A stretch of DNA of 64,000 nucleotides from contig NZ_KV786277.1 of the NCBI RefSeq assembly GCF_001806875.1, positions 1 to 64,000 of the forward strand, given 5' to 3'. Under the pieces are notes generated by a model. That model saw only the letters and a program-made list of their open reading frames with translations. It did not search any database and had not been told where the DNA came from. The DNA comes from Corynebacterium sp. HMSC29G08. Its GTDB lineage: Bacteria; Actinomycetota; Actinomycetes; Mycobacteriales; Mycobacteriaceae. This document shows positions 8,277 through 20,030 of the stretch, piece after piece; the first letter of the stretch is position 1; every line of letters starts with the position of its first letter. The position numbers and the translations under genes are program-made.

Positions 8277-9811
8277 TTAGGGTCCTTTCCAAACAATGCG
8301 CGGGCCTCGCCAGCGGTGACAACAGAGCCGGTGATGATCACACCGTTGCCAGCCTGCACGCCAGCTTCGTCGAGCTCTTCTTCCGCCAGCTCCACAGCTA
8401 GGTCGTAGGCACCGGCGAGGTTCGGCTCGACGTGGACGCGCTCATCACCAAAGATCTCGCGGGCGATCTCAGCCAGATCGTAGGCGTCTGCTGCGCGTGG
8501 GGACGTATTCTGCGTCACCACAACCTCCGTCAACGCCGGCTCAAGCGCCTCCATAATGCCGCGGGCATCCTTGTCACCCAAAATGCCCAGCACGCCGATC
8601 AGGCGGGTGAAGTTGAAGTCACGGCTCAACGCCGCGGCAAGGGCGCGGGCGCCGTGCGGGTTATGCGTGGCGTCTACAAACGTGGTCGGCGCAGTGTGGA
8701 CGCGCTCGAGGCGACCAGGTGATGCAGCGTTAGCAAAGCCGGTTCGCACGATGTCTGGGCTTAATGGGCGCTGCGCGGACGCACCGTAGAACGCCTCCAC
8801 CGCGGCCAACGCCACGGCGGCGTTGCGTGCCTGATGTTTACCGGCAAGGGGAATGAACACGTTGTCAATCTCGCCGGAGAGCCCGCGCAGCGTGAGCATC
8901 TGGCCACCAAGTGCTACGTCTGCCGAAGCCACTTCAAACTCACTGCCCAAACGCGCAACCGTCGCACCAACGTCCACGGCGCGCTGCAGGATCACGTTCA
9001 TCGCATCCGGCTCCTGATTGGCAATAACCGCCACCGCCTCCGCAGAGCGAATGATGCCGGCCTTCTCCCCGGCGATCTGAGTGACCGTCTCCCCCAGATA
9101 ATCCGTGTGGTCAAGACCCACGGGCATGATCACGTCTACGTCAGCATCAACAACATTGGTGGCGTCCCAACGTCCGCCCATGCCCACTTCCACCACGGCA
9201 ACGTCCACCGGAGCGTCCGCAAACGCGGCGAACGCAATAGCTACGGTGACTTCGAAGTAGCTCATTGGTGTGCCGGTGCGTTCATCCACCATCTGGATAT
9301 ACGGCTCAATCTCGCGGTAGATGCGCACGAAATCGGCGGGGTGGATCGGCGCACCGTCGATACCCACGCGCTCCGTGATCAGCTGCAGGTGTGGGCTGGT
9401 GGTGCGACCGACGCGGTTGCCAAACGCCGCCAAAAGCGACTCAATCATCCGCACCGTCGACGTCTTACCGTTCGTGCCCGCCACATGGATGACCTTGTAG
9501 GACTTCTGCGGCAGGCCCAGCAAATCCATCAGCAGCTCGATGCGCTGAAGTGACGGATCAATGTCCGTCTCCGGCCAGCGCGCGCTCAGCTCCCCTTCCA
9601 CCTGCGCAAGCGCGGCGAGGTCCTCGTCCGTGACTGGGCGTTCGATGGGCGCGTCTTCAGCGTCGGTGTCGGTGTCGGTGTCGGTATCGGTGTCGTTCAC
9701 GTCAACGTCGCCAAGAGTGGCCCCAGCCCACTGGCCAAGGTCGATCGAGCGGCCGTGCTCGTCTTCCGAAACCTCGAAGTTGCCGAACTGGTTAGCCATC
9801 CCGTTAGCCAT
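8273..9811 (-). CDS. folC: Folylpolyglutamate synthase / dihydrofolate synthase
   Basis: FolC makes dihydrofolate and adds glutamates to folates. The P-loop [19 protein letters not shown] and the later [16 protein letters not shown] motif identify it. The reading frame stays open far into valS, but the start was set at the ATG overlapping the valS stop by eight bases, with GAGGGG five bases before it, giving 512 residues. The N-terminal ~50 residues are an acidic extension holding an Asp-Thr repeat not needed for catalysis. The order valS-folC-DUF4233, overlapping throughout, suggests one operon. Confidence 0.95.
   Translation of the reverse strand: MANGMANQFGNFEVSEDEHGRSIDLGQWAGATLGDVDVNDTDTDTDTDTDAEDAPIERPVTDEDLAALAQVEGELSARWPETDIDPSLQRIELLMDLLGLPQKSYKVIHVAGTNGKTSTVRMIESLLAAFGNRVGRTTSPHLQLITERVGIDGAPIHPADFVRIYREIEPYIQMVDERTGTPMSYFEVTVAIAFAAFADAPVDVAVVEVGMGGRWDATNVVDADVDVIMPVGLDHTDYLGETVTQIAGEKAGIIRSAEAVAVIANQEPDAMNVILQRAVDVGATVARLGSEFEVASADVALGGQMLTLRGLSGEIDNVFIPLAGKHQARNAAVALAAVEAFYGASAQRPLSPDIVRTGFANAASPGRLERVHTAPTTFVDATHNPHGARALAAALSRDFNFTRLIGVLGILGDKDARGIMEALEPALTEVVVTQNTSPRAADAYDLAEIAREIFGDERVHVEPNLAGAYDLAVELAEEELDEAGVQAGNGVIITGSVVTAGEARALFGKDPK
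9662..9697. repeat. Hexanucleotide microsatellite in folC
   Basis: About six copies of a GTCGGT-type hexamer encode an Asp-Thr repeat in the non-catalytic N-terminal part of FolC. Copy number changes would stay in frame. Confidence 0.8.
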
Positions 9812-12527
9812 TGAGCCCCTCAAGACGTGCGCTGACACGCGCAAACTCCTCTTGCGCCACACGCTGGCGGTGGCGGATCTTCTCCACCACCGGCTCCGGC
9901 GCGTTAGCCAAGAACTGCTCGTTACCCAGCTTCGCCGCCGTGGTGTCCAGCTCCTTCTGTGCTGCGGCCAGTTCCTTCTCCAGACGCTTGCGCTCAGCCG
10001 CCACATCCACTGTGCCCGAGGTATCCAACGCCACATCCAGGGTGGTCTGGCTTAAGCGCATTTCAATGCTTGCCGACGCCACAAACCCCTCACCCGGCTC
10101 CTCAACCCTGGCAATCTGGCGCACCATGTCTTCCTGCGCCACCAAATCAGCCGCAGTGAAGTCCAGCTTCGCAGGCACCTTCTGGCTTGGCTTAACACCC
10201 TGGTCAGCGCGGAAGCGGCGCAGCTCCGTGATCAGCTTGATGGAGTCTTCAATACGACGGCGCGCGTTGAGATCCGACTCCGCGGAACCGTTGGTGTCTT
10301 GTGCACTCGGCCACGGCGCAAGCGTGACCGTCTCGCCGCCGGTGAGTTCCGTCCACAAAACCTCGGTGATAAACGGCATGGTCGGGTGCAAAAGGCGCAG
10401 CACCACATCCAGGACACGACCCAGCACAACCTGGGTGTTCGGGCCGCGTTCCTTCTCCTCCCGCGCAGCGTCAGCGGCGCTGCGCGGGATCTGCGTCTTG
10501 GCAATCTCCAAGTACCAGTCACACAGCTCATCCCAGGCGAAGTGGTAGAGCTCCTCATTGGCCTTAGCAAACTGGTAATCGTCCAGGTAGGCGTCTACCT
10601 TCGCGCGGACCTCCTCGCAGCGGTCCAAGATCCAGCGGTCAGCGTCCGTCAACACCTCGCGTGCTGGCAGCTCATCCACCGTGGCACCGTTCATCAGCGC
10701 AAACTTCGCGGCGTTGAACAGTTTGGTGGTGAAGTTGCGAGCAGAGGTGGCGTTATCCTCACCAATCGGCAGATCCACACCCGGGTTCGCACCACGAGCC
10801 AGCGCAAACCGCAGGGCATCCGCACCATAGCGCTCCACCCAGTCCATCGGGTTGATGCCGTTGCCCAAAGACTTCGACATCTTGCGCCCCTTCTCATCGC
10901 GCACCAACCCGTGCAGGTACAGGTGCTCGAACGGGATCTGTGGGCGGCCATCTGCGCCTTGGCCCAGCACTTCAGGGGTCTGCGTTGCAGCAAAGGTACC
11001 GAACATCATCATGCGCGCAACCCAGAAGAACAAAATGTCGTACGCCGTGACCAGCACGGTGGTTGGGTAGAACTTCTCCAGCTCCGGGGTTGGGTCCGGC
11101 CAACCCATCGTGGAAAACGGCCACAGTGCAGAGGAAAACCACGTGTCCAACACATCCGGGTCCTGCTCGTAGCCTGCCGGCGGCTCCTCATCCGGGCCAA
11201 CACAGACCACGTCGCGGTTGCCCTCAGCGTCTTCCGGCCCGTACCAGATCGGAATACGGTGGCCCCACCACAACTGGCGTGAAATCGTCCAGTCGTGCAT
11301 GTTGTCCACCCAGTCGAAGTAACGCTTCTCCATGGAGGTCGGGTGGATTTCGGTATCACCCTCACGCACCGCCTCAGCGGACATGCGTGCCAGCTCAGCC
11401 ACCTTCACAAACCACTGCAAGCTCAGACGCGGCTCAATCGGCTCACCGGAACGCTCCGAGTGGCCAACCGAGTGCACGTATGGGCGCACTGCCTTCACAA
11501 TGCGGCCTTGCTCCGCCAACGCCTCGCGCACCTTCACGCGGGCTTCGAAACGATCCATGCCATCAAACTCGGTGCCGGTATGAGTAATGCGGCCCTTCTC
11601 ATCCATGATGATCGGCATGTCCAGATCGTGCCGCAGACCCATCTCGTAGTCGTTCGGGTCATGCGCAGGGGTGATCTTCACCGCGCCGGTACCCAGCTCG
11701 CGGTCCACGTAATCATCAGCGATCACCTTCAGCTTCAGGTCATCGCGGAACGGGTGGTCAAACTCCTGGCCAACTAGGTGCGCGTAGCGCTCGTCCTCCG
11801 GGTGCACGGCAATAGCAACGTCACCCAGCATCGTCTCCACACGAGTGGTTGCAACCACCAGGTGTGGCTCATCATCATTGAGCGAGCCGTAGCGGATGGA
11901 GACAAACTCGCCCTCGACGTCCTTGTACACCACCTCAATGTCGCTCACCGCGGTCTCCAACACCGGAGACCAGTTCACCAGGCGATAATCCTGGTAAATC
12001 ATGCCAGCGTCATACAGCTGCTTGAAGATGGTTTGCACGGCGCGCGACAGGCCGTTATCAAGCGTAAAGCGCTCACGCGACCAATCAACCGAGTCGCCGA
12101 TAGCCCGCATCTGTGTGGTAATCGTGCCGCCGAACTCGTGCTTCCACTCCCAAACACGATCTACAAACTCGTCACGACCATAGTCGTAACGGTCCTTGCC
12201 CTCCTCAGCCTTCAGCTTCGCCTCAACCTTGGTCTGGGTGGCAATACCAGCGTGGTCCATACCCGGCAGCCACAACACCTCATAGCCCTGCATGCGCTTA
12301 CGGCGCACCAAGGAATCCATCAAAGTGTGGTCAAGCGCGTGCCCCATGTGCAGCTGACCAGTCACATTCGGCGGCGGCAGCACAATGGAATACGCCGACT
12401 TCTCCGAAGCCGGGTCGGCGGTGAAATACCCCGCCTTGACCCAGCCTTCGTAAAGGCGCTCTTCTTGTTCCTTCGGGTCCCAAGACCTAGGGAGGTTCGT
12501 TGCAGGCAAGTTCGTCGCTTCAGTCAC
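9804..12527 (-). CDS. valS: Valyl-tRNA synthetase
   Basis: ValS charges tRNA-Val. It has 907 residues, the normal length. The class I signatures are present: [17 protein letters not shown] (HIGH-type, around residues 52-68) and [11 protein letters not shown] near 550. The C-terminus is the usual coiled-coil tRNA-binding arm rich in Arg, Lys, Glu and Ala. It overlaps the folC start by eight bases. mdh lies 19 bases upstream on the same strand. Confidence 0.98.
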   Translation of the reverse strand: MTEATNLPATNLPRSWDPKEQEERLYEGWVKAGYFTADPASEKSAYSIVLPPPNVTGQLHMGHALDHTLMDSLVRRKRMQGYEVLWLPGMDHAGIATQTKVEAKLKAEEGKDRYDYGRDEFVDRVWEWKHEFGGTITTQMRAIGDSVDWSRERFTLDNGLSRAVQTIFKQLYDAGMIYQDYRLVNWSPVLETAVSDIEVVYKDVEGEFVSIRYGSLNDDEPHLVVATTRVETMLGDVAIAVHPEDERYAHLVGQEFDHPFRDDLKLKVIADDYVDRELGTGAVKITPAHDPNDYEMGLRHDLDMPIIMDEKGRITHTGTEFDGMDRFEARVKVREALAEQGRIVKAVRPYVHSVGHSERSGEPIEPRLSLQWFVKVAELARMSAEAVREGDTEIHPTSMEKRYFDWVDNMHDWTISRQLWWGHRIPIWYGPEDAEGNRDVVCVGPDEEPPAGYEQDPDVLDTWFSSALWPFSTMGWPDPTPELEKFYPTTVLVTAYDILFFWVARMMMFGTFAATQTPEVLGQGADGRPQIPFEHLYLHGLVRDEKGRKMSKSLGNGINPMDWVERYGADALRFALARGANPGVDLPIGEDNATSARNFTTKLFNAAKFALMNGATVDELPAREVLTDADRWILDRCEEVRAKVDAYLDDYQFAKANEELYHFAWDELCDWYLEIAKTQIPRSAADAAREEKERGPNTQVVLGRVLDVVLRLLHPTMPFITEVLWTELTGGETVTLAPWPSAQDTNGSAESDLNARRRIEDSIKLITELRRFRADQGVKPSQKVPAKLDFTAADLVAQEDMVRQIARVEEPGEGFVASASIEMRLSQTTLDVALDTSGTVDVAAERKRLEKELAAAQKELDTTAAKLGNEQFLANAPEPVVEKIRHRQRVAQEEFARVSARLEGLNG

Positions 12528-12546
12528 AACGAACCATCTTAGACCC

Positions 12547-13641
<1,095 letters not shown>

Positions 13642-14919
13642 TTAGGCGCTTTGCTCCTCATCCTCAGCCAAGTAGCGCGGCTCTTCCTCGCCACGCACCA
13701 CCGCACCGTTGATCACAACCTCTGCAATATCCTCGCGGTCAGGAAGGTCATACATCACCGGCACCAGCAGCTCTTCCATAATCGCGCGCAGGCCACGGGC
13801 GCCGGTTTTGCGCTCGGCGGCCTTGTCGGCGATCTCGCCCAGCGCATCCTCCGTAATGGTCAGCTCCGCACCATCCATGGCAAACAGACGCTGGTACTGT
13901 TTCACCAAAGAGTTCTTCGGCTCCGTGAGCACGCGAACCATTGACTCGCGGTCCAAGTCCTCCACGTGCGCCAAGATTGGCAGACGGCCAATGAACTCCG
14001 GAATCAGACCGAACTTCACCAAGTCACCCGGCTGCACCTTGGACATCAGATTCGAGTCATCGCGCTCTGCCTTTGAGTCGATCTCTGCTCCAAAGCCGAT
14101 GCCCTTTTTGCCCACACGCTCAGCGATCACCTTGTCCAGGCCAGCAAATGCGCCGGCCACAATGAACAAGATGTTGGTGGTGTCCAGCTGAATAAACTCC
14201 TGGTTGGGGTGCTTGCGCCCGCCCTGCGGCGGTACGGAGGCCACAGTGCCTTCCAGGATCTTCAACAGGGCCTGCTGTACGCCTTCACCAGACACGTCGC
14301 GAGTAATGGAGGGGTTTTCGCTCTTGCGCGAAATCTTGTCCACCTCATCAACGTAAATAATGCCGGTCTGCGCACGGTTGACATCAAAATCCGCCGCCTG
14401 CAGCAGTTTGAGCAGGATGTTTTCCACGTCCTCGCCCACGTAGCCTGCTTCAGTCAGACTCGTCGCGTCCGCAATAGCAAACGGCACATTCAACATCCGG
14501 GCCAGCGTCTGCGCAAGATAGGTCTTGCCGGAGCCTGTTGGACCGAGCAGCAAGATGTTGGATTTCGCAATCTCCACATCCTCGTCTCGACGGCGCGCAC
14601 CAAGCACTTTCTGCTCCGCCTTAATGCGCTTGTAGTGGTTGTACACCGCAACCGCCAGCGTGCGCTTTGCCACATCCTGGCCAATCACGTACTGGTCAAG
14701 GAAGGCAGTGATCTCCGAAGGACGAGGGAGCTTCTCTTCGCTTGCCGACGCCTGCGTGCCCGCCCCCGCCAGCTCCTCTTCAATAATCTCATTACACAGC
14801 TCAATGCACTCATCACAAATGTAAACGCCGCCCCCGGCGATCAACTTGCGAACCTGCTTCTGCGTCTTCCCACAGAACGAGCATTTCAGCAGGTCTGAGC
14901 TGTCGTGCGTTACTGCCAT
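13642..14919 (-). CDS. clpX: ATP-dependent Clp protease ATP-binding subunit ClpX
   Basis: ClpX is the hexameric unfoldase that feeds substrates to ClpP1P2. The 425-residue protein has an N-terminal zinc domain with two Cys pairs ([15 protein letters not shown] and [10 protein letters not shown], residues 14-43), Walker A GPTGSGKT near 125, Walker [11 protein letters not shown] near 185, and the ClpP-docking region around 265-275. The protease subunit genes lie about 1.7 kb away. Between its stop and mdh there is a 10-base direct duplication (TTGAGTGCTC twice). The 160 bases upstream contain no gene. Confidence 0.98.
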   Translation of the reverse strand: MAVTHDSSDLLKCSFCGKTQKQVRKLIAGGGVYICDECIELCNEIIEEELAGAGTQASASEEKLPRPSEITAFLDQYVIGQDVAKRTLAVAVYNHYKRIKAEQKVLGARRRDEDVEIAKSNILLLGPTGSGKTYLAQTLARMLNVPFAIADATSLTEAGYVGEDVENILLKLLQAADFDVNRAQTGIIYVDEVDKISRKSENPSITRDVSGEGVQQALLKILEGTVASVPPQGGRKHPNQEFIQLDTTNILFIVAGAFAGLDKVIAERVGKKGIGFGAEIDSKAERDDSNLMSKVQPGDLVKFGLIPEFIGRLPILAHVEDLDRESMVRVLTEPKNSLVKQYQRLFAMDGAELTITEDALGEIADKAAERKTGARGLRAIMEELLVPVMYDLPDREDIAEVVINGAVVRGEEEPRYLAEDEEQSA

Positions 14920-15079
14920 GTACCTTCAAAAACTCCTGCGTGGTGTCTGAGTCCATCTCGGACAGGTGATCTCTTGATCATACTTGCTCAGTCAAACTCG
15001 CACGATTCTAGCGCGGACTGTTCCTGTACAAGAGCCAGTGCCGGTTGCCCGCTAAGTCAACGTTCATAACAATGGGGCC

Positions 15080-15856
15080 ATGACTCACCTACACGTCACT
15101 GAACATGGCCCCACCGACGGCACCGCTGAGAAGACAGTGGTGCTGCTTAGCTCTATCGCTACCACGCACGAAACGTGGAGCGCACTCATCCCAGAGCTTG
15201 CCAAGCGTTTCCGGGTAGTCACCGTAGATCACCGCGGCCACGGCCAGTCTGAGATTGCACAGGTAGCTCCCGGCTCCACCACCGTGGAGGATCTTTGCCA
15301 GGACATCACCCAAGCGTTGGATTCCGTAGGAGTCAACCGCTTCCACATCGTCGGGCTTTCCCTCGGCGGTGCGCTAGCGCAGTGGTTGACCGCCAATTCT
15401 GGCCGCGTGGAAAAGGCAGTGTTCTGCGCAACCGCCACGTTCCTTGGCGGTGAAGAACGTTGGATCGAGCGCACCACCATCGCCCGCGAGCAAGGCATGG
15501 GCGCTCTCGCCGACGCGTTTATCCAAGCATGGTTCACCGAAGGCTTCCGCGCCAGCCACCCACAAACAGTCAACGAGGTACGCGAGATGATCTTGCGTAT
15601 CAACGCCGAAGGCTACGCCCAAAACGGCGACGCCCTCGCCGGCTGGGACTTCGCCGACCAACTAGGCAACATCACGTGCCCGGTGCTCACCGTTGCAGGT
15701 AAAGACGATGCCGGGACCGGCCCTGAACAGCTCGCCGAAATCGCCGCTGGCGTTGCTGGCCCTGTGCAATCCGCAGTTCTCGACGGCTCCCACCAGCTGG
15801 CCGTTGAGAACCCAGAAGAATTCAACCGGGTGGTGACGGGATTTTTGGGGGCGTGA
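15080..15856 (+). CDS. Alpha/beta hydrolase, 3-oxoadipate enol-lactonase-like
   Basis: The 258-residue protein is a single alpha/beta hydrolase domain. It has VDHRGHGQS around residues 52-60, the nucleophile elbow GLSLGGAL near 95-102, an acid in VAGKDDAGTGPEQ near 212, and the catalytic histidine in DGSHQLAVENPEEF near 240. The closest family pattern is PcaD, which opens 3-oxoadipate enol-lactone, but no other aromatic-degradation gene is near, so the substrate is uncertain. It is divergent from clpX. Confidence 0.8.
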   Translation: MTHLHVTEHGPTDGTAEKTVVLLSSIATTHETWSALIPELAKRFRVVTVDHRGHGQSEIAQVAPGSTTVEDLCQDITQALDSVGVNRFHIVGLSLGGALAQWLTANSGRVEKAVFCATATFLGGEERWIERTTIAREQGMGALADAFIQAWFTEGFRASHPQTVNEVREMILRINAEGYAQNGDALAGWDFADQLGNITCPVLTVAGKDDAGTGPEQLAEIAAGVAGPVQSAVLDGSHQLAVENPEEFNRVVTGFLGA

Positions 15857-15909
15857 TGGGTTAGATTGGTACGTCGATAAGCAAAAAAGCTCCGAAAGGA
15901 AAAACTCGC

Positions 15910-16473
15910 GTGAACCGTGTCAAGACCGCTGCCGCAATCGTCGCCACTTCAGCGATGCTGCTGGCCGGTTGTGGCAGCGAGGGTGATGAGGTGCGCCTGG
16001 CCGAGCCAGTGCTGGACTTCCCATACACCAGCACCTCGCAACTGCCGGAGCCAGAAATTGAAATAACCACCGAAGAACCCGAGGAGACCACAACCTCTTC
16101 TACAACCAGCTCTTCCTCATCCACCTCTTCGAGTACCTCAACACGTACCTCTACTTCTACCTCCAGCACCACCCGCCGAGCAGAGCCGGAACCTGCGCCC
16201 GAACCAGAACCCGAGCCACTCCCGGGTGCAGAGTGCGCATGGCCGAGCCAGAGCGACGCCAACGGCCGCGAATTCTCCACCTTCTGCGACCGCGAATGGG
16301 CCCGCACAATGCTGGATGGCCAGCAGTACTTCTGGAAGGCACGCGGCAACGGCTGGGCCAGCGTCGACCCAGACGGCACGGTGGGCAACGACGTCTGCTG
16401 GGCCCGCGACGACTTCAACGGCGCGCCAGAAGCCATCCGCAACGCCGCGGTGTACTGCACCCCTGCGGAGTAA
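15910..16473 (+). CDS. Secreted lipoprotein with Ser/Thr-rich linker
   Basis: A GTG start with AAAGGA before it opens a lipoprotein signal peptide ending in LLAGC (Cys at residue 21). After a short acidic stretch come about 45 residues of almost pure Ser/Thr and then Pro-Glu repeats, a spacer that would reach through the cell wall. The last ~75 residues form a small domain with four cysteines (ECAWPSQSD, STFCDREW, NDVCWARDDF, VYCTPAE) that could make two disulfides. No family is recognised. A strong terminator follows. Confidence 0.8.
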   Translation: MNRVKTAAAIVATSAMLLAGCGSEGDEVRLAEPVLDFPYTSTSQLPEPEIEITTEEPEETTTSSTTSSSSSTSSSTSTRTSTSTSSTTRRAEPEPAPEPEPEPLPGAECAWPSQSDANGREFSTFCDREWARTMLDGQQYFWKARGNGWASVDPDGTVGNDVCWARDDFNGAPEAIRNAAVYCTPAE

Positions 16474-16490
16474 CGCTCAAGAACGCGAAA

Positions 16491-16530
16491 GCCGCCCTCT
16501 TCCCTTCTCTATTTGGGGGGTGAGGGCGGC
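16491..16530. terminator. Terminator after the lipoprotein gene
   Basis: The 9-bp stem GCCGCCCTC with GAGGGCGGC is followed by TTATTGTT on the plus strand and preceded by AAA, so it may also serve clpP2 from the other side. Confidence 0.8.
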
Positions 16531-16533
16531 TTA

Positions 16534-16597
16534 TTGTTGGAGCTGTTGGCGCTGTTGGCGCTGTTGGCTTACGCGCTCTGGTTACGCTCTGGTTACG
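16534..16597. repeat. Tandem repeats across the clpP2 stop codon
   Basis: Two arrays lie together: four copies of a nine-base GCTGTTGGC-type unit, then two copies of an 11-base unit (TTACGCTCTGG) that contains the clpP2 stop codon. Read on the minus strand this gives TAA codons at the true stop and again 11 and 24 bases later. Confidence 0.75.
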
Positions 16598-17213
16598 CGT
16601 TCAGCTTGCGGTAATCAAAGACCTGGTCGATGATCCCGTACTCCTTCGCTTCGGCGGCGGTAAGGATCTTGTCGCGGTCCGTGTCAATACGGACCTGCTC
16701 CGGGCTACGGCCCGAGTGGTGCGCAAGCGTCTCCTCCATGAGGCGACGCATACGCTCAATCTCATTGGCCTGGATCTCCAAGTCCGACACCTGGCCACGA
16801 GTGCCCTCAGTTGCCGGCTGGTGGATCAGTACACGTGAGTTCGGCAGTGCCGCACGCTTACCCGGGGCACCTGCAGCCAAGATCACAGCCGCAGCAGACG
16901 CAGCCTGTCCCAGGCAGACCGTCTGGACGTCCGGGCGGACGTACTGCATCGTGTCATAGATAGCCATCAACGCGGTGAAAGAACCGCCCGGGGAGTTGAT
17001 GTACATCGTGATATCACGATCCGGGTCCTGGGACTCCAGCACCAGAAGCTGCGCCATGATGTCGTTTGCAGACGTGTCATCCACCTGGGTACCCAAGAAG
17101 ACAATGCGCTCTTCAAACAGCTTGCCGTACGGGTCGATCTGCTTCGTGCCAAAGCTGGTTTCCTCGAGGAACTGCGGCAGCACGTAACGCGAGGTGGGCA
17201 TCTGGAAAGTCAT
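16593..17213 (-). CDS. clpP2: ATP-dependent Clp protease proteolytic subunit ClpP2
   Basis: This is one of the two ClpP subunits that form the mixed actinobacterial ClpP1P2 barrel. The 206-residue protein has the catalytic Ser in [13 protein letters not shown] near 102, His in RVLIHQPA near 127, and Asp in [13 protein letters not shown] near 178. It follows clpP1 by 48 bases on the same strand and would be co-transcribed. Its stop codon lies in a tandem repeat. Confidence 0.97.
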   Translation of the reverse strand: MTFQMPTSRYVLPQFLEETSFGTKQIDPYGKLFEERIVFLGTQVDDTSANDIMAQLLVLESQDPDRDITMYINSPGGSFTALMAIYDTMQYVRPDVQTVCLGQAASAAAVILAAGAPGKRAALPNSRVLIHQPATEGTRGQVSDLEIQANEIERMRRLMEETLAHHSGRSPEQVRIDTDRDKILTAAEAKEYGIIDQVFDYRKLNA

Positions 17214-17261
17214 GAAAAGTTCTCCTCTGTGATTTTGCTTGCGTTGTCGCTTGCCGGGTGA

Positions 17262-17852
17262 TTACTCGCCGATTGCGTGCGCACCAGCCTGAGCGGCGTG
17301 CTCAATAACGTGGTCCACAATGCCGTACTCCTTGGCTTCCTGCGCGGTGAACCAACGGTCACGGTCAGAATCCTTGGTGATCTGCTCGAAGGTCTGTCCC
17401 GTGTGCTCCGCAATCAGCTTCGCCATCTCACGCTTGGTCTGCGCGAACTGCTCAGCCTGGATAGCAATGTCTGCTGCGGTACCGCCAACACCTGCGGACG
17501 GCTGGTGCATCATGATGCGTGCATGCGGCAGCGCGTAGCGCTTACCCTTCGTGCCGCCGGAGAGCAGGAACTGACCCATCGAAGCAGCCAAGCCCATGCC
17601 GTAGGTGGCGATGTCGCACGGGGAGTACTTCATCGTGTCATAAATCGCCATACCCGCGGTCACAGAGCCGCCCGGGGAGTTGATGTAGAGGTTGATGTCA
17701 CGGGTCGGGTCCTCTGCGGACAGAAGGAGAATCTGCGCACACAGCTTGTTCGCAATCTCATCATTCACCTCCTGGCCCAGGAAAATAATGCGCTCACGGA
17801 GCAAGCGCTCATAGACCGAGTCACCCAAGTTCATGCCAGTCGGCTGCGTCAT
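17262..17852 (-). CDS. clpP1: ATP-dependent Clp protease proteolytic subunit ClpP1
   Basis: ClpP1 pairs with ClpP2 in the housekeeping protease. The 196-residue form starts at [18 protein letters not shown], with AGAAAGGA ten bases before the ATG; a frame 13 codons longer lacks such a site. The catalytic Ser is in [11 protein letters not shown], His in [11 protein letters not shown] and Asp in [18 protein letters not shown]5-GCG box that fits the ClgR activator lies about 95 bases upstream, consistent with stress control of clpP1P2. Confidence 0.97.
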   Translation of the reverse strand: MTQPTGMNLGDSVYERLLRERIIFLGQEVNDEIANKLCAQILLLSAEDPTRDINLYINSPGGSVTAGMAIYDTMKYSPCDIATYGMGLAASMGQFLLSGGTKGKRYALPHARIMMHQPSAGVGGTAADIAIQAEQFAQTKREMAKLIAEHTGQTFEQITKDSDRDRWFTAQEAKEYGIVDHVIEHAAQAGAHAIGE

Positions 17853-17944
17853 TGTTGCCGCGTCCTTTCTAAAGACCTTTGTTGCTTTCACTAGTTATTA
17901 ACGCCACTACCTTACTCGGGCATTACACTATCGACGCCCACGTT

Positions 17945-17955
17945 CGCTACCGGCG
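17945..17955. promoter_or_regulatory. ClgR-type box upstream of clpP1
   Basis: CGC-TACCG-GCG is an exact CGC-N5-GCG dyad, and its flanks (GTT on one side, TA on the other) agree with the published corynebacterial ClgR consensus. It is the only such site seen between tig and clpP1. ClgR is known to activate clpP1P2 in Corynebacterium. Confidence 0.65.
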
Positions 17956-18051
17956 TACGCCCCCTTCCCACTCCTTTTGGCTCTTTTACCCACTTGCGCC
18001 ACCTTTTGTCCCGCTCGCCACGCTAGTCCCATTGCAAACATTTCGATTTGT

Positions 18052-18211
18052 TACGGATGTGACTGCAAAACCGCAGGGGCCTGAAAGATTTTGCATTTGT
18101 TTTCAGCGCATCGGGTGCCCTGGCGCGGGTTTTTGTAAGCGAAGCCGCCTTGCTACGGATGTGACAAACCCGACCTGGGGCTTTGTAAATGACCCCGTGG
18201 TCGTTTACAAA
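18052..18211. repeat. Repeats in the tig-clpP1 gap
   Basis: The 434-base gap between tig and clpP1 holds no convincing gene. It contains two copies of TACGGATGTGAC (18052-18063 and 18154-18165) and a 13-bp inverted repeat with one mismatch, TTTGTAAATGACC at 18182-18194 and GGTCGTTTACAAA at 18199-18211. These may be protein sites, a decayed intergenic element, or part of a second terminator. Confidence 0.6.
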
Positions 18212-18238
18212 CGGGCGTCCGGGCAACAAACAAAAACA

Positions 18239-18268
18239 CCCCGCACCACCCTCACCGGGTGCACGGGG
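18239..18268 (-). terminator. tig terminator
   Basis: A GC-rich hairpin (CCCCGCACC with GGTGCACGGGG, two extra bases on one arm) lies just after the tig stop and is followed on the minus strand by GTTTTTGTTTG. Confidence 0.8.
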
Positions 18269-18286
18269 CGCTTGCGTTAACAAGCC

Positions 18287-19642
18287 TTACTCGTCGGCGG
18301 AAGCCTCGTCAGCCTCGTCCTCGATCTCGCCGAAGTACTCGTTCGGATCGATAGAGTTGCCGTCCTCATCCTTCACAGACGTGCGGGAGATGGCAGCTGC
18401 CAGGGCCTTGCCGCGGCGAACGTCGGCGAACAGGTTACCGATCTGGTTGTTCTGCTGCAGCGTTGCGATGAACTGGTTCGGGTCCATGCCGTAAGACTGC
18501 GCAGTGAACAGGATGTGATCGGTGATCTCTTCCTGGGTCACCTCCGGAGCTTCAGCATCTGCGACAGCATCGAGGAACAGCTGGGTGCGCACGGACTCTT
18601 CAGCCTGCTTACGGGAGTCCTTGTCAAACTCCTCGCGGGTGGTGCCCTGTGCTTCAAGCAGCTGAGCGAGAGCGTTCTCGTCATGTGCCAGCTGGCCCAG
18701 GAGCTGGTGAAGCTGGTTGTGCACCTGCTCATCAACGACAGACTCCGGCAGCGGGAACTCAACCTGAGCCAGTGCAGCCTTGAGCACCTCGTCGCGGATG
18801 TCGGCAGCCTGCTGAGCCTTCAGGCCCTCCTCAAGCTGGGACTTCGTGGACTCACGCAGCTCTTCAACGGTGTCGAACTCGGAAGCGAGCTGTGCGAACT
18901 CGTCATCCAGGTCCGGCAGCTTACGCTCCTTGGTCTGCTGCACGGTCACCTTCACGGTGGCCTCTTCACCCTTGTGCTCGCCGTATTCGATCTTGGTGGT
19001 GAACTCGTTGTCCTCACCGGTCTTCATGCCGCGCAGTGCGGTGTCAAGACCCTTGATCAGGTCATCGGAGCCAACCTGGTAGGTCAGGCCTTCTGCGGAA
19101 GCCTCGTCGAGCTTCTCACCGTCAACGGTCGCCTCAACGTCGATCACAGCGAAGTCATCGGTCTTCAGCTTACGCTTGGTTTCCTTCAGCTCACCGAAGC
19201 GGCCACGCAGGTCGTCGAGCTCCTTGTCCACAGCCTCGTCGTCAACCTTGCGGGCCGGGACGGTCACGTCAATCTTGGAGAAGTCCGGAACCTCAATCTC
19301 CGGGCGTACGTCGAACTCGGCAGTGAACTCAACAACGTCGTTGTCTTCGATCTTGGTGATCTCGATGTCCGGCTGGCCCAGCGGGTTCAGCTCGTTCTCG
19401 GACAGCGCACGGTCGTAGCGGGACGGCAGCATGTCGTTGACTACCTGCTCGAGGATTGGGCCGCGGCCAAATCGAGCGTCGATAAGCTGGCGAGGAGCCT
19501 TGCCACGACGGAAGCCCGGGATGTTGACCTGCTGTGCAATTGCCTTGTACGCCTGGTCAATCTCGCGACCCAGTTCGTCGAAGGGGACGGAGACGTCCAG
19601 CTTGACTCGGGTGTCGCTGAGCTTCTCGACGTTTGTCTTCAC
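18287..19642 (-). CDS. tig: Trigger factor
   Basis: Trigger factor is the ribosome-bound chaperone and prolyl isomerase that meets new chains. The 451-residue protein has the ribosome-docking loop [17 protein letters not shown] (residues about 43-59), an FKBP domain in the middle (about 160-245), and a helical C-terminal chaperone domain with an acidic tail. It lies upstream of clpP1P2, as is common, with its own terminator between. Confidence 0.97.
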   Translation of the reverse strand: MKTNVEKLSDTRVKLDVSVPFDELGREIDQAYKAIAQQVNIPGFRRGKAPRQLIDARFGRGPILEQVVNDMLPSRYDRALSENELNPLGQPDIEITKIEDNDVVEFTAEFDVRPEIEVPDFSKIDVTVPARKVDDEAVDKELDDLRGRFGELKETKRKLKTDDFAVIDVEATVDGEKLDEASAEGLTYQVGSDDLIKGLDTALRGMKTGEDNEFTTKIEYGEHKGEEATVKVTVQQTKERKLPDLDDEFAQLASEFDTVEELRESTKSQLEEGLKAQQAADIRDEVLKAALAQVEFPLPESVVDEQVHNQLHQLLGQLAHDENALAQLLEAQGTTREEFDKDSRKQAEESVRTQLFLDAVADAEAPEVTQEEITDHILFTAQSYGMDPNQFIATLQQNNQIGNLFADVRRGKALAAAISRTSVKDEDGNSIDPNEYFGEIEDEADEASADE

Positions 19643-19687
19643 GAATAACTCCTGTACTAAATCGATTGAACGGTTATAAAAACCTTG

Positions 19688-19761
19688 TCGGGGCGACAGG
19701 ATTTGAACCTGCGACCCCCTGCTCCCAAAGCAGGTGCGCTACCAAACTGCGCCACGCCCCG
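19688..19761 (-). tRNA. tRNA-Pro(UGG)
   Basis: The cloverleaf is complete: acceptor CGGGGCG with CGCCCCG, anticodon stem CCTGC/GCAGG with loop TTTGGGA (anticodon TGG), and T arm GGTTCAAATCC. CCA is not encoded. Confidence 0.97.
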
Positions 19762-19838
19762 TGAGTCGTGAAAAACTCACGTCGGGTCATTGTAATACCC
19801 GTGCCTATAAGAGATAGCAACGGGTCGCGAAAAAACAA

Positions 19839-19863
19839 AAAAGCCCCGTTCAGAGGGGCTTTT
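19839..19863. terminator. Terminator between the two tRNA genes
   Basis: AAAAGCCCC and GGGGCTTTT form a 9-bp stem with a seven-base loop directly after tRNA-Gly on the minus strand. The A and T ends would let it work in both directions. Confidence 0.85.
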
Positions 19864-19865
19864 CT

Positions 19866-19940
19866 TGGAGGGAATGACGGGAATCGAACCCGCGTCTTCA
19901 GCTTGGAAGGCTGAGGTATTAGCCACTATACGACATTCCC
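19866..19940 (-). tRNA. tRNA-Gly(UCC)
   Basis: Acceptor GGGAATG with CATTCCC, anticodon stem TCAGC/GCTGA with loop CTTCCAA (anticodon TCC), and T arm GGGTTCGATTCCC are all present. The 3' CCA is encoded and included. Confidence 0.97.
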
Positions 19941-20030
19941 ATGCGCCTAAACGCTGCTCAGATGAGCTGCTCGGAACTTTAGCGCAGGTTCACCCGTTGA
20001 ACCAAACAACAACGAATTTTAGGAGGATTC

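Noticed and set aside
9812-10036. 75-codon upstream extension of folC
   Set aside because: It lies within the coding end of valS and encodes a Trp/Arg-rich shadow; the overlapping ATG with GAGGGG is the better start.
17879-18283. Reading frames of 133 and 86 residues in the tig-clpP1 gap
   Set aside because: They overlap each other and the ClgR box, contain internal repeats of the intergenic motif, and resemble no protein.
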